64,000 nt of DNA from Streptomyces sp. NBC_00178 (GCF_036206005.1 NZ_CP108143.1:1054001-1118000), one strand, 5' to 3'. Positions 16,684-25,240 are shown, numbered from the stretch's first letter. Program-made: numbers and translations. The notes: generated from the letters alone by a model not told the origin.

Positions 16684-17568
16684 CTAGCTGCCGTGCAGCC
16701 CCGTCAGCTTGTCGGGGTTGCGGATCACGTAGACACACCGGATCACCCCGTCGGCAACCTCGGTCTGGAAGACGGTGTCCACCTGACCGTCCACGCCGAA
16801 GACCAGGGCGGGGCCGCCGTTGAGCTCCAGGATTCGGGCCTCCATCCGCGAAGGCCAGTCATGCGCCACCGCGAAGAGGAAGCGCCCCACCTTGTCCGCG
16901 GTCTCGATGATCCGCCTGGGCGCCTTGGCCTTGCCACCGCTGTCGCTGACAAGCCGCACGTCGGGCGCCAGCAAGGCCAGGAGCTCGTCGAGTCCGCCGC
17001 CGGATGCGGCGGCGAGGAAGCGCTCCGTCAGATCGCGCCGCTCGGCCGGGTCCACGTCGTAGCGCGGCCGGCCTTCCTCGACATGCCGCTTCGCGCGACC
17101 GGCGAGCTGGCGCACGGCCGCCTCGGACCGGTCGAGGGTGATGCCGATCTCCGCGTAGGGAAAACCGAACGCCTCGCGCAGGACGAAGACCGCGCGCTCC
17201 AGCGGGGAGAGCGTCTCCAGGACGATGAGGACGGCCAGCGAGACGGAGTCCGCGAGGACCGCCCGCTCCGCGGAGTCGGGAACCGCCTGGCCGAATCCCG
17301 TGACCATGGGCTCGGGCAGCCAGGGCCCCACGTACGCCTCTCGCCTGGACTGCACGTGGCGGAGCCGGTCGATGGCGAGACGGGTGGTGACGCGTACGAG
17401 ATAGGCCCGTGGTTCCCGCACGTCCGCCCGGTCGGCGGAGGCCCAGCGCAGCCATGCCTCCTGCACCACGTCCTCGGCGTCGGCTACGCGGCCGAGCATG
17501 CGGTAGGCGACCCCGGTCAGGACAGGCCGGTGCTCTTCGAAGAGATCAGTCACGGATTCGGCGGTCAC
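16684..17568 (-). CDS. ECF41-type (SigJ-like) sigma factor with SnoaL-like C-terminal domain
   Basis: 294 residues, longer than ordinary ECF sigma factors. Region 2 (~10-75) has AYRMLGRVADAEDVVQEAWLRW; region 4 (~115-170) has LETLSPLERAVFVLREAF. Between them is WLPEP, the linker motif of ECF41. The C-terminal ~100 residues form a SnoaL/NTF2-like domain with a SDSGGKAKAP stretch in place of the DGGGK loop and the NPDKL ending typical of the group. In ECF41 this domain replaces a separate anti-sigma factor. ECF41 genes often sit near oxidoreductases or carboxymuconolactone decarboxylases, none of which is seen here. Confidence 0.92.
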   Translation of the reverse strand: MTAESVTDLFEEHRPVLTGVAYRMLGRVADAEDVVQEAWLRWASADRADVREPRAYLVRVTTRLAIDRLRHVQSRREAYVGPWLPEPMVTGFGQAVPDSAERAVLADSVSLAVLIVLETLSPLERAVFVLREAFGFPYAEIGITLDRSEAAVRQLAGRAKRHVEEGRPRYDVDPAERRDLTERFLAAASGGGLDELLALLAPDVRLVSDSGGKAKAPRRIIETADKVGRFLFAVAHDWPSRMEARILELNGGPALVFGVDGQVDTVFQTEVADGVIRCVYVIRNPDKLTGLHGS

Positions 17569-17732
17569 CTCTCCATCCCAGCCGACGCCCCGCGAGGTGT
17601 CCAGCGGGAATCGGGCGGCCCTTGAACTGCGACCTGCGGACCCTTGAACTGCGAGCTACCTGGCGGTAATTATTGCTGACGCGGTGTCTCATTCACTCCG
17701 GCCCAAGCGGCCGGACGATCCCGAGGAGCGGT

Positions 17733-18563
17733 ATGGCCGACACGATCTCGTTCGACGTCGACTCCCCCGCCGGCCGGCGCACGGTCGAGGTGGCGTACGA
17801 ACGAACGGGCGCGGGCGAGCCGTTGGTCCTGCTGCACGGCATCGGCCATCACCGGCAGGCCTGGGATCCGGTCCTGCACATACTGGCGGCGGAGCGGGAC
17901 GTGATAGCCGTCGACCTGCCTGGGTTCGGCGCCTCGACGCCGCTGCCGGACGGGCTTTCGTACGACGTGCGGACGGTGGTACCGGTGCTCGCGTCGTTCT
18001 TCGACGCACTCGGCCTCGTACGCCCTCACGTCGCGGGCAACTCTCTGGGCGGCCTGCTGGCACTGGAGCTGGGACGGGAGAACAGGGTCCGTTCGGTCTC
18101 CGCCTTCTCCCCCGCCGGGTTCTGGACCGGGTGCGAGCGCAGGTACGCCTTCGGGGTGCTGCGCGCGATGCGCCGTGCGGCGCTGGCGATGCCCCTGCCG
18201 CTGATCACGCGACTCTCGCGCAGCGCCGCCGGTCGAACAGTGCTGACCAGCACCATCTACGCACAGCCCGGGCGCCGTTCACCGGATGCGGTCGTGGCCG
18301 AGACCTTCGCTCTGCGCGAGGCCACCGGGTTCGACGGCACCCTGGAGGCCGGGCGGTTCACCGCCTTCACCGACGACGTGCCCGGCATCCCCGTCACCGT
18401 CGCATGGGGCGGAAAAGACCTCCTTCTCCCGCGCCGGCAAGGCATCAGGGCGAAGAGCGTCATCCCCGGCGCCCGGCTCGTCCGCCTGCCACGCTGCGGA
18501 CACGTGCCCATGAGCGACGACCCTGCGGCTGTGGCGCGGGTTGTCCTCGACACGAGCCGCTGA
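17733..18563 (+). CDS. Alpha/beta-fold hydrolase
   Basis: 276 residues. The oxyanion region LVLLHGIGHHRQAWDP (near 30), the nucleophile elbow VAGNSLGGLLALE (serine near 100) and the catalytic histidine in LPRCGHVPMSDDP (near 263) define the fold, and the acid is probably in WGGKDLLLP. ATG 17733 is chosen for GAGGAG 4 nt upstream. There is no signal peptide, so it is cytosolic. It could be an esterase, epoxide hydrolase-like or lactonase enzyme; the substrate cannot be read from sequence. Its 3' end overlaps the convergent EamA gene by 285 bp. Confidence 0.88.
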   Translation: MADTISFDVDSPAGRRTVEVAYERTGAGEPLVLLHGIGHHRQAWDPVLHILAAERDVIAVDLPGFGASTPLPDGLSYDVRTVVPVLASFFDALGLVRPHVAGNSLGGLLALELGRENRVRSVSAFSPAGFWTGCERRYAFGVLRAMRRAALAMPLPLITRLSRSAAGRTVLTSTIYAQPGRRSPDAVVAETFALREATGFDGTLEAGRFTAFTDDVPGIPVTVAWGGKDLLLPRRQGIRAKSVIPGARLVRLPRCGHVPMSDDPAAVARVVLDTSR

Positions 18564-19457
18564 CCCCTCCGCGTCGCTCCGTCCGAAGACCCCAGACCCC
18601 AGCGCCACTCCCGCACCGACCAGCAGGCTTCCCAAACCCTGACCGACGCCGTACGCGCCCGTGCCGGCCAGTGGTGCGGTGACGGCGGCGGCAACCGGGA
18701 TGAGCCCGGAGAAGAGGGCCGCCCGTTCCGCCCCGATCCGGCGCATGGCGCTGTACCAGCACACGAATCCGACCACAGTCACGACGGCCGCCTGCCAGAG
18801 GAGCGCCGTCGCCTCCACGGGCGTGGGCATGCTGATGAAGCGGGACCCGTCGAGTGCCAGACCCAGCAGCACGGATTCCAGTGCCGCAATGGCGCACACG
18901 GCGGCGGACAGCAGCCGCGGCCCGAGCGGGCGCAGGATCGGTACCGCCAGCAGCGCGAAGCCCACCTCCCCGCCGAGAGCCCCGACCGAGAAGAGCACCC
19001 CGGGCAGGTCCGTCCGCCCCCACCCCTGGACCGTGAAGGCACCGAGGGCGACGAGCAGAGCGGCGCCCAGGACCGCTCGCGACGGGCGCCGTCGCGCCAG
19101 GACGGGTACGACGACGCCCACGACGATGGGTGCGCAGCCGACGAGCACTCCTGGGACCGCCGGCTCCGCCGTGCGCTCGGCGGTCAGGACGGCCAGATTG
19201 AAGCCGACCATCCCGATGGCGGCGAGGGCTCCCAGACGCACCCACTGACGACCCCCGAGGTGCCTGAGTGCGGCCGTTCCTGGACCTCCGCCGCGGCGGA
19301 GGAGCGGCAGGAGCATGAGGGCGGCGAGGGCGTAGCGCAGCGCCTGGCCACCTGCGTACGGATAGTCGCCGAGCACGCTGTTCGCGGTGAAGGAGGCACC
19401 GACGAGAGTGCAGGCGAAGGCGGCCAACAGGGCTCCGCGCAAGGGGTTCGCGTCCAT
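18279..19457 (-). CDS. EamA/DMT-family transporter with unusual C-terminal tail
   Basis: 392 residues as an open frame. Residues 1-~291 form the usual ten-helix drug/metabolite transporter (two EamA repeats, e.g. LAAIGMVGFNLAVLTAERTA and WQAAVVTVVGFVCWYSAMRR). The remaining ~100 residues are hydrophilic and have no EamA homology. They run antisense through the last 285 bp of the hydrolase gene, because no stop is met in this GC-rich frame. Either the stop was lost or the tail is real but non-functional. The gene is divergent from a MocR regulator 47 bp away, a common pairing in which the regulator controls the transporter. Confidence 0.8.
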   Translation of the reverse strand: MDANPLRGALLAAFACTLVGASFTANSVLGDYPYAGGQALRYALAALMLLPLLRRGGGPGTAALRHLGGRQWVRLGALAAIGMVGFNLAVLTAERTAEPAVPGVLVGCAPIVVGVVVPVLARRRPSRAVLGAALLVALGAFTVQGWGRTDLPGVLFSVGALGGEVGFALLAVPILRPLGPRLLSAAVCAIAALESVLLGLALDGSRFISMPTPVEATALLWQAAVVTVVGFVCWYSAMRRIGAERAALFSGLIPVAAAVTAPLAGTGAYGVGQGLGSLLVGAGVALGSGVFGRSDAEGSAARVEDNPRHSRRVVAHGHVSAAWQADEPGAGDDALRPDALPAREKEVFSAPCDGDGDAGHVVGEGGEPPGLQGAVEPGGLAQSEGLGHDRIR

Positions 19458-19479
19458 GTGGGCGACGCTAGGTTCCTCC

Positions 19480-19500
19480 GTGGCCCGGTTTAAGGTCCAC
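19480..19500. promoter_or_regulatory. Candidate MocR operator in the 47-bp divergent promoter
   Basis: GTGGCCC (19480-19486) and GGTCCAC (19494-19500) form an inverted repeat (6 of 7 pairs) around TTTAA. On the minus strand TTAAAC and TAGCGT, 17 bp apart, make a plausible promoter for EamA, with the -10 7 nt before the ATG (leaderless). The dyad overlaps the -35, as a regulator site would. Confidence 0.4.
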
Positions 19501-19504
19501 TTCC

Positions 19505-21010
19505 ATGACGTCTTCGGGGACCAATCCGCCGCGGGACCCGCTCCGGGCGGTCGGGCGCACGGCGATGGAACGCACAGCGGTCGACAGCGAGGCGATGGAG
19601 CGCGCAGCGGTGACACCCGCCTGGGAACTGCTGCTGCCGGCGGCTTCGGCGCCGGTGCGGCAGCGGGGCCGGGCGTTGCAGTCCGCTCTGCGTGAGGCCG
19701 TCCGCACGGGCCGGCTGCCGGCCGGGACCCGTCTCCCCGCCAGCCGCGCGCTGGCAGCCGACCTGGGCGTGTCCCGGGGCCTGGTGACGGAGGCGTACGA
19801 GCAGCTGACGGCGGAGAGCTATCTGCGCGCGGGCCGTGGCGCGGGCACCTGGGTGAGCGGAGCGGTCCGGCCCGCCGACGGCGGCGCCCGGGACCTGTCC
19901 GCGGGACGGCCGGCGGTGCGCGTCGACTTCCGGCCTGGCACCCCGGACCTGTCCCTGTTCCCGCGAGCGGCCTGGTCTGCCGCGCACCGCGCGGTGCTGG
20001 ACCGGGTGCCGCATCACACCCTCGGCTACCCGGATCCGCGCGGCCTGCCGGAACTGCGCGTGGCACTGGCTTCGCTGCTGACGAGACGGCGCGGGGTGGT
20101 GGCCGATCCGGAGCGCGTCGTGGTCTGTTCGGGTGTGGCCCAGGCGACGACGCTGCTCGGCTTCGTCCTGCGGGCCAGGGGCGCCACGGCGGTGGGCGTC
20201 GAGGATCCCGGCAGCGCCGAACACACGTCGTTGTTCGCCTCCGCCGGGCTCACGGCGCTCCCTCTGCCCCTGGACACGGAGGGCTTGGCGATGGGGCCGC
20301 TGCTGCGCTCGGGTGTGCGTGCGGTGGTGACGACCCCCGCCCATCAGTTCCCGACCGGGATCGCCTACTCCGCCGAGCGCCGCCGCGCGCTCCTTGACTG
20401 GGCCCGCGACACCTCCGGGGTGATCATGGAGGACGACTACGACGGTGACTTCCGGTACGACCGCGCCCCGGTGGGAGCGCTGCAGGGGCTGGACCCGGAG
20501 CACGTCGTCCACAGCGGGTCGGTGAGCAAGTCCCTGGCACCCGGTCTGCGGCTCGGCTGGCTGGTGCCGCCCGTGTCGATGACCGACGAGATCGTCGAAC
20601 GCAAGCGGACGATGGACCTCGGCAACCCCGTGCTCGACCAGGCCGTGCTCGCCCGCTTCATCGATGGTGGCGGCTACGACCGGCACCTCCGCCGGTGCCA
20701 ACGGGCGTACCGGGAGCGCCGGGACGCTCTGATACGCGCGCTGGACGGGCACTTTCCCGGGACGGAGGTCAGCGGCATCGCCGCCGGCCTGCACCTCATC
20801 GCCCGTATGCCCGGACGATACGGCCCCACGGCCCCGTTCCTGCGCCGGGCGTCGGAGGCGGGCATCGCGTTGCGCCCGCTGTCCACCGCTCCGGTGGACG
20901 GCCCCGACGACCGCGGGGTGTGCCTGGTCCTCGGCTACGCGCACCTGGCGCCGGCCGCCCTCTCGGACGGCGTCCGCCTCCTCTCCGAGGCAACGCGGGC
21001 CGGGCGCTGA
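19505..21010 (+). CDS. MocR/PdxR-family regulator (GntR winged helix fused to PLP aminotransferase fold)
   Basis: 501 residues. An N-terminal GntR-type winged helix (~45-115) contains [26 protein letters not shown] class I aminotransferase-like domain (~135-495) has [30 protein letters not shown] and [16 protein letters not shown], with the PLP lysine at K342. Such proteins use PLP as a co-effector and often control vitamin B6, GABA, taurine or transporter genes. The divergent EamA transporter is the likely target. The ATG lies 47 bp from the EamA start. Confidence 0.93.
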   Translation: MTSSGTNPPRDPLRAVGRTAMERTAVDSEAMERAAVTPAWELLLPAASAPVRQRGRALQSALREAVRTGRLPAGTRLPASRALAADLGVSRGLVTEAYEQLTAESYLRAGRGAGTWVSGAVRPADGGARDLSAGRPAVRVDFRPGTPDLSLFPRAAWSAAHRAVLDRVPHHTLGYPDPRGLPELRVALASLLTRRRGVVADPERVVVCSGVAQATTLLGFVLRARGATAVGVEDPGSAEHTSLFASAGLTALPLPLDTEGLAMGPLLRSGVRAVVTTPAHQFPTGIAYSAERRRALLDWARDTSGVIMEDDYDGDFRYDRAPVGALQGLDPEHVVHSGSVSKSLAPGLRLGWLVPPVSMTDEIVERKRTMDLGNPVLDQAVLARFIDGGGYDRHLRRCQRAYRERRDALIRALDGHFPGTEVSGIAAGLHLIARMPGRYGPTAPFLRRASEAGIALRPLSTAPVDGPDDRGVCLVLGYAHLAPAALSDGVRLLSEATRAGR

Positions 21011-21476
21011 GGCACCTCCCGTCGTGCCGGTTCCGGGAAGCCGCCCCGCACCGGCTCCGTGAAACCACCCCGGACGCGGCCCGGTTCGCCTCCCCCGGCC
21101 GTCCGGGCACGGGCATCGCGCACGCCCCACCGCCGTCAGCGCCGACCCCGAGCCTCGATCCGCTCGCACAAGCGCCCTTCGCTCATCCGGGGTTGGCCCT
21201 CCCGCCGCTACGGGCGACGATGCATGAGCCACAACAGGCCCGTAGGGAACCGCTGTTCCACTGCCGGCTCGCCTCCGGAGGCGCATCGATCGAACCGTCC
21301 TCGTATTCCGGCTCCCGCCCGCCGCACCGTGCTGCGCGGGTCGTCATCGCCGCCGCGGGCTCCGCGGTGCCCGCGGCCTTCACCGCCGCGCCCGCCCTCG
21401 CACTGTCGGGCCGGCCGGACGCCTCATGGGGTGTGCGGGTCGGCTGGAGCATCCGCCCCCGGAGCTGCTGACGCGC
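21011..21476. other. Gap between the MocR gene and the CRISPR remnant
   Basis: About 465 bp. One frame (21223-21471) includes a hydrophobic stretch (RVVIAAAGSAVPAAFTAAPALA) that looks like a secretion signal ending in an AxA cleavage site, followed by GRPDASWGVRVGW and a stop. It may be the broken start of a secreted protein, cut just before the CRISPR-like repeats. I cannot identify a gene confidently. Confidence 0.45.
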
Positions 21477-21628
21477 GGTTCGCCTCCGCTCGCGCGGAGA
21501 GCACGGATCGAACGTGAACTGTGCTCGGTGCGGAGCCGGTTCACCTCTGCTCGCGCGGAGGTGAACCGCCCCCAGCCGGCTGGCACCAGTGGACGCAGCC
21601 GTCCTCTCCGCGCGAGGGGAGGTGAGCC
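21477..21628. CRISPR. Remnant of a type I-E-like CRISPR array: three 28-bp repeats
   Basis: Three 28-bp units match the near-palindromic Streptomyces I-E repeat core CTCCGCGCGAGCGGAGG. Units 1 (21477-21504) and 2 (21538-21565) have the same orientation (5' end GGTTC(A/G)CCTC on the + strand), separated by a 33-bp spacer, for a 61-bp period as expected for I-E. Unit 3 (21601-21628, starting GTCCTCTCCGCGCGAG) is in the opposite orientation, after 35 bp. Repeats differ at several positions, so the array is decayed and rearranged. No cas gene or clear leader is in the window. Confidence 0.65.
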
Positions 21629-21703
21629 GCAGGCATCGGGCCTGACGACCGCTGCAAGAGGCGGGCCCGGCCGGCTCCGCAAGGCGCAGGTCGAAGAGTC
21701 ATC

Positions 21704-22057
21704 ATGACCGACCTGGTGGCCCTCCCCCGGGCCCGACTCGACGAGGACGGGCGGGTGGTGCGCGCCTGTCCTGGCGATAGCGCCTGGACCGCCTGGGCTC
21801 TTGATGCCTACGGCCCAGATCTGTCCGACGTGGTGCGCGCCCACGCTGCCCGCCACGGCCCGGCCCGCATCCTGCGGAGGTCAAGGCGAAGCGGCGATCC
21901 TCTCAGTGTGCACGCCCGGTCCATGCCTGGCTGGTGCACCTGCTGCGACGTGCCCGGCGACTACCAGGGCAGGCCGCACGGCTGTACCACGGTTCGCCTA
22001 CTCGCCGCCGCCGTGTACGCGGACCACCCCGGGTACTGCCAGGAGTGGGTTCCGTAG
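21704..22057 (+). CDS. Small DUF6221-like protein, possibly frame-damaged
   Basis: 117 residues. The start (LVALPRARLDEDGRVVRA) and end (RLLAAAVYADHPGYCQEWVP) resemble the DUF6221 proteins common in Streptomyces accessory and phage-derived regions, whose hallmark is a C-terminal YADHPDY(R/C)xEW. A CTCCDVPGDY cysteine pair is also visible. In the middle the reading RRSRRSGDP replaces the expected REVKAKRRIL: the neighbouring frame reads REVKAKR at the same bases. Small compensating indels may therefore have scrambled about ten residues. Function is unknown. It lies in the accessory patch beside the CRISPR remnant. Confidence 0.55.
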   Translation: MTDLVALPRARLDEDGRVVRACPGDSAWTAWALDAYGPDLSDVVRAHAARHGPARILRRSRRSGDPLSVHARSMPGWCTCCDVPGDYQGRPHGCTTVRLLAAAVYADHPGYCQEWVP

Positions 22058-22244
22058 CGGTTGTCGCCCGCGAGCTACGACAACCCGTCAGACCGCGGCC
22101 ATGGGTGCGAGGTACACGGTGCCGGCAGGTCTGAGCATGAGTGCCGGGAGCCGCTGGACGACCTGTGCCGGAAACTCCCCGTCGCTGTGATCATGCTGCC
22201 GACGGACGTGCTGGGCGGCCGGGTCGCCCGCGTCGCCCGCAAAG

Positions 22245-22272
22245 AAGCCCCGGACCATGAGGTCCGGGGCTT
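22245..22272 (-). terminator. Strong intrinsic terminator after the membrane-anchored protein gene
   Basis: AAGCCCCGGACC, loop TCAT (minus strand) and GGTCCGGGGCTT form a perfect 12-bp stem. It lies 16 bp beyond the stop of the minus-strand gene at 22289 and is followed on that strand by CTTTG. This phage-like type of hairpin is also common in Streptomyces mobile regions. Confidence 0.85.
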
Positions 22273-22288
22273 CGCTGTGCGGTGACTT

Positions 22289-22864
22289 CTACCGACGCTT
22301 GAGCGGCTCGCAGTTGCTGACGCTGACGACGCCGTCTGCCTCTTCGAGCGTAATGATGATGCGCTCGTCAGCGTTCGCGGTTTTGATCTTCGGCATGGTC
22401 AGGTCGCCGGTCGGTTCGGTGGTGATGGAGCAGAACTCGAAGACGCCCTTCTCGGCGCCGGCGGACGTGTACGTCCCCGCGGGGATGTCCTCACCAACGA
22501 CGTAGTCGCCGGACGGGTACTCCCGCCCCTTCTTCGACTCGGGTTTCGTCTCGGCGGGCTCTGCCTTCTCCGGTGCTTCCTCCGGGGCCCTCTCGGCGGG
22601 CTCGACGGCTGCCGGTGTCGGTGTCGGTGTCGGAGACGCGGTGACTTCGAGGATCGAATCCTTGCCGTCTGCGTGGTTGCTGTCGTCGCCGATGGCCAGG
22701 CCGAGAATGACGAGGAGGACGAAGAACCCGAAGATGCTGCCGAGGACGATCGCAATGATCTTCCCGGCGCCCATCTTCTTCTTCGGCGGCGGGTAGCCGG
22801 GGCCACCGTAGGGTTGTGCAGGGTGCGGCTGGCCGTAGGGCTGCCGCGCGTACTGATTACTCAA
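22289..22864 (-). CDS. Membrane-anchored protein of unknown function (191 aa)
   Basis: A disordered, Gln/Pro/Tyr-rich cytosolic start (YARQPYGQPHPAQPYGGPGY, then KKK) precedes one membrane helix (~34-60, IIAIVLGSIFGFFVLLVILG). A Thr-Pro and Glu/Ala/Pro-rich linker (~75-115) leads to a compact extracellular domain beginning YPSGDYVVGEDIPAGTYTS and ending SVSNCEPLKRR, with two cysteines that could pair. The architecture recurs in Streptomyces phage and accessory proteins. The PAGTY domain also occurs in lipoproteins. Function is unknown. It is oriented away from the truncated phosphatase and ends at a strong terminator. Confidence 0.75.
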   Translation of the reverse strand: MSNQYARQPYGQPHPAQPYGGPGYPPPKKKMGAGKIIAIVLGSIFGFFVLLVILGLAIGDDSNHADGKDSILEVTASPTPTPTPAAVEPAERAPEEAPEKAEPAETKPESKKGREYPSGDYVVGEDIPAGTYTSAGAEKGVFEFCSITTEPTGDLTMPKIKTANADERIIITLEEADGVVSVSNCEPLKRR

Positions 22865-22977
22865 GGTCCCCCCAGGGGTCGTGCGTGAGACCGGGATGGT
22901 ATCGGCTACTAGGTGCAGAGTGCCGGAAGTGCACGGACTGGTACGGCGGGGTGGTCGAGACCTCCGCGACGGAATCG

Positions 22978-23505
22978 TTTGAGCGCGAGCTGTCGAGGTC
23001 GCGGGCGGTCTGGAAGGTGATCGCGGCGGACATGCCCCTGGGGCTGGTGGTCCCGGACGGTGCGACCGACTTCGAGGCGGTGGCGCAGGGCGACCCGGGC
23101 GCGCCTCTGGGACGTGAACTGCAGATCGCCGAGTTGCTGCGTCACATCAAGCACCGGCGTATCACCGGCACGCTCTGGCTGACCGTGGATGTGCACTACA
23201 CGTCCGCCCAGCCTTACGCTCCCGAGCGGGCGGCGGTCACGGACTTCGCCCCGTTCTGGGAGTTCGTCTCGGGTCCGCCGGCCGCAGGGGGCTTCCCCGC
23301 GAACGCGCTGGACGGGACGTTCGGACCCGACCACGTCTTCGTCCGGGCGCCCGACCGGGCGAACGTCTCCCCGATGGAATCGCCGCAGTTCTTCGGCGAG
23401 GTGGACATCGACGGGGGAAGCGGGGAGCTGACGGTGCGACTGCGGGCCGAGGACGGCACGGTCCTCTCCGGGAGGACGCTCCAGCCGGGGCGCGTCGGCC
23501 GGTGA
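22978..23505 (+). pseudogene. phoD: 3' fragment of an alkaline phosphatase D (PhoD) gene
   Basis: The frame from 22978 reads SRSRAVWKVIAADMPLGLVV, then GRELQIAELLRHIKHR, TLWLTVDVHYTSAQPYAPE, FAPFWEFVSGPPAAGGFPAN and ALDGTFGPDHVFVRAP. This is the C-terminal third of secreted PhoD-type phosphodiesterase/phosphatases, including the VHY metal-ligand segment. The N-terminal ~330 residues, with the Tat signal and other metal ligands, are absent. Upstream codons to 22865 are unrelated. No plausible start with a ribosome site is present. The 5' part was probably removed when the accessory patch to its left was inserted. Confidence 0.8.
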
Positions 23506-23755
23506 GCCGCCCCGCCCGGCACCGACGGCGCCCGCGGCAGGCTTCGCATCGGGCCACACCAGCAGGGCGGCGGTCCCTTGCCCGCGGGACACCCTTCCCC
23601 TCAGGACACCCTTCCGGAAGCGGCACCGAGGATCCCTCCTCATGGCCTCTCCCGAAGAAAGGTGCCGAACGCGACCAGAACGGCCGGATCCACACGTAAC
23701 CCATCAGTCACAGTGCGTTCGTTGTCAGGCAACACCGTTCGGTCACAGTAAACAC

Positions 23756-25240
23756 ATGACTGATGTGACGTCCGCGAAGAGTGCCCGCCGCCCGCACCAC
23801 TGGCGGCGTGATCTGATCGAGCTGGCCGCGCTCTTCACCGCGGTCGCGGTGGCCGACGCCGTCGCCAACCTGATCGGACACCAGCCCGACGGCCCCTATC
23901 TGCTCGTCGCCTCGGCCGTGGCCCTCGTGGCCACGGCCGCGTTCCACACGTGGTGGGCGCGACGCCACAGCCACGCGCCGCCCCCGGGATCCGATACCGA
24001 CACCGGCGCCGGTACGCAGGCCGAGACGGCCCCGGCCGGTGCGGACGAGGAGCTGGAGGCAGTGCTGTGGCGGATGCGGACGACCGTGCAGGACACTCCG
24101 GGTGCCCTGGCGGCCCTCTGCACCGCACTCGCCCGGCGGCGGATCGACATCCTCACGCTGCAGACGCACCCCCTGGCGGAGGGCACGGTCGACGAGTTCC
24201 TGCTGCGGGCACCGGGCGCGCTGCCGGCGCAGCAGCTCACCCGGGAGATCGCCTCCGCCGGCGGTACCTCCACCTGGATCGAGCGCGCGGACGCGCACGA
24301 CTTGGTCGACACGCCCACCAGGGTCCTCGGCCTCGCCACCCGCACGGCCCTGGACGCGGCCGAACTCCCCCTGGCCCTGCGTCAGCTCCTCGGCCGGTGC
24401 ACCATCCACTCGCTGCCCGCCCAGACGGTCACCGGGCGGTCCACCGGGGAGAGCGCACCGGTGGAGGGTGTCCTGGAGGACACCGTGATGAGGCTGCGCG
24501 ATCCGTCCGGCGGGGTCATCAGCGTCGAACGCCCGTACCTGCCCTTCACTCCGACGGAGTTCGCCCGGGCGCGGGCCCTGGTCGAGCTCGACGCCCGGCT
24601 CGGACCGCGGGTACCTCGCAGCGAGGACGTCCTCACGCTGCCGGAGGGCAACGACATCACGGTCCGCCGGGCCGATCGAAGCGACCTCGGAGCAGCGGTC
24701 GCCATGCACGACCGCTGCTCCGAGCGCACCCTCGGCCTGCGCTACCACGGCCCGGTCCGCGACGCCGACCGCTATCTCGACCACCTCCTGAGCCCGCGCT
24801 TCGGCCGCACCCTCGCCGTGCAGACGGCCTCCGGCCGCCTGGTGGCGCTCGGGCACCTGCTCTGGGACGGGGACGAGACCGAGGTCGCGCTCGTCGTCGA
24901 GGACGACTGGCAGCGCCGCGGCATCGGTTCACAGCTCCTGGAGCGCCTCGTGGGCCTGGCGGTCGAGGCCGGATGCGAGAGCGTCTACGCCGTGACACAG
25001 GCCCACAACACGGGGATGGTCGCCGCCATGCGCGCGCTGTCACTGCCCCTCGACTACCAGATCGAGGAAGGCACCCTGGTCATCACCGCGCGGCTGACCC
25101 CGGCTCGCGACCGGTCGGCCGCGGAGTCGGCCCACCGGTCGGCGGCGGAGCAGGCGGACCGGCCGACTACCGGGCCCTCGGGGCAGGCGTCGCGGCCGCT
25201 CCCGGGACCCGGGCCGGCGGGACGGCCGTTCCGTCACTGA
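23756..25240 (+). CDS. Membrane-associated ACT-GNAT fusion acetyltransferase
   Basis: 494 residues from ATG 23756. The N-terminal ~20-75 holds two hydrophobic helices (LIELAALFTAVAVADAVANL and LLVASAVALVATAAFH). Residues ~95-170 form an ACT-like domain (VQDTPGALAALCTALARRR). After a middle region, residues ~300-455 form a GNAT acetyltransferase with ITVRRADRSDLGAAVAMHDR and the acetyl-CoA loop RRGIGSQLLERL. The tail is Ala/Pro/Arg-rich. An ACT domain in front of GNAT suggests allosteric control by an amino acid, as in some protein-lysine acetyltransferases of actinomycetes. The last 74 bp overlap the convergent PLP enzyme gene. Confidence 0.85.
   Translation: MTDVTSAKSARRPHHWRRDLIELAALFTAVAVADAVANLIGHQPDGPYLLVASAVALVATAAFHTWWARRHSHAPPPGSDTDTGAGTQAETAPAGADEELEAVLWRMRTTVQDTPGALAALCTALARRRIDILTLQTHPLAEGTVDEFLLRAPGALPAQQLTREIASAGGTSTWIERADAHDLVDTPTRVLGLATRTALDAAELPLALRQLLGRCTIHSLPAQTVTGRSTGESAPVEGVLEDTVMRLRDPSGGVISVERPYLPFTPTEFARARALVELDARLGPRVPRSEDVLTLPEGNDITVRRADRSDLGAAVAMHDRCSERTLGLRYHGPVRDADRYLDHLLSPRFGRTLAVQTASGRLVALGHLLWDGDETEVALVVEDDWQRRGIGSQLLERLVGLAVEAGCESVYAVTQAHNTGMVAAMRALSLPLDYQIEEGTLVITARLTPARDRSAAESAHRSAAEQADRPTTGPSGQASRPLPGPGPAGRPFRH

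Noticed and set aside
18279..20066. 595-codon protein fusing the EamA transporter with an N-terminal extension
   Set aside because: The extra N-terminal part is Pro/Arg low complexity and runs antisense to the MocR gene; the ATG at 19457 has a good promoter layout.
21223..21471. Secreted protein gene with a signal-like stretch before the CRISPR remnant
   Set aside because: Only the signal-like part is plausible; no ribosome site and no recognisable mature protein, so it is noted in the gap entry only.
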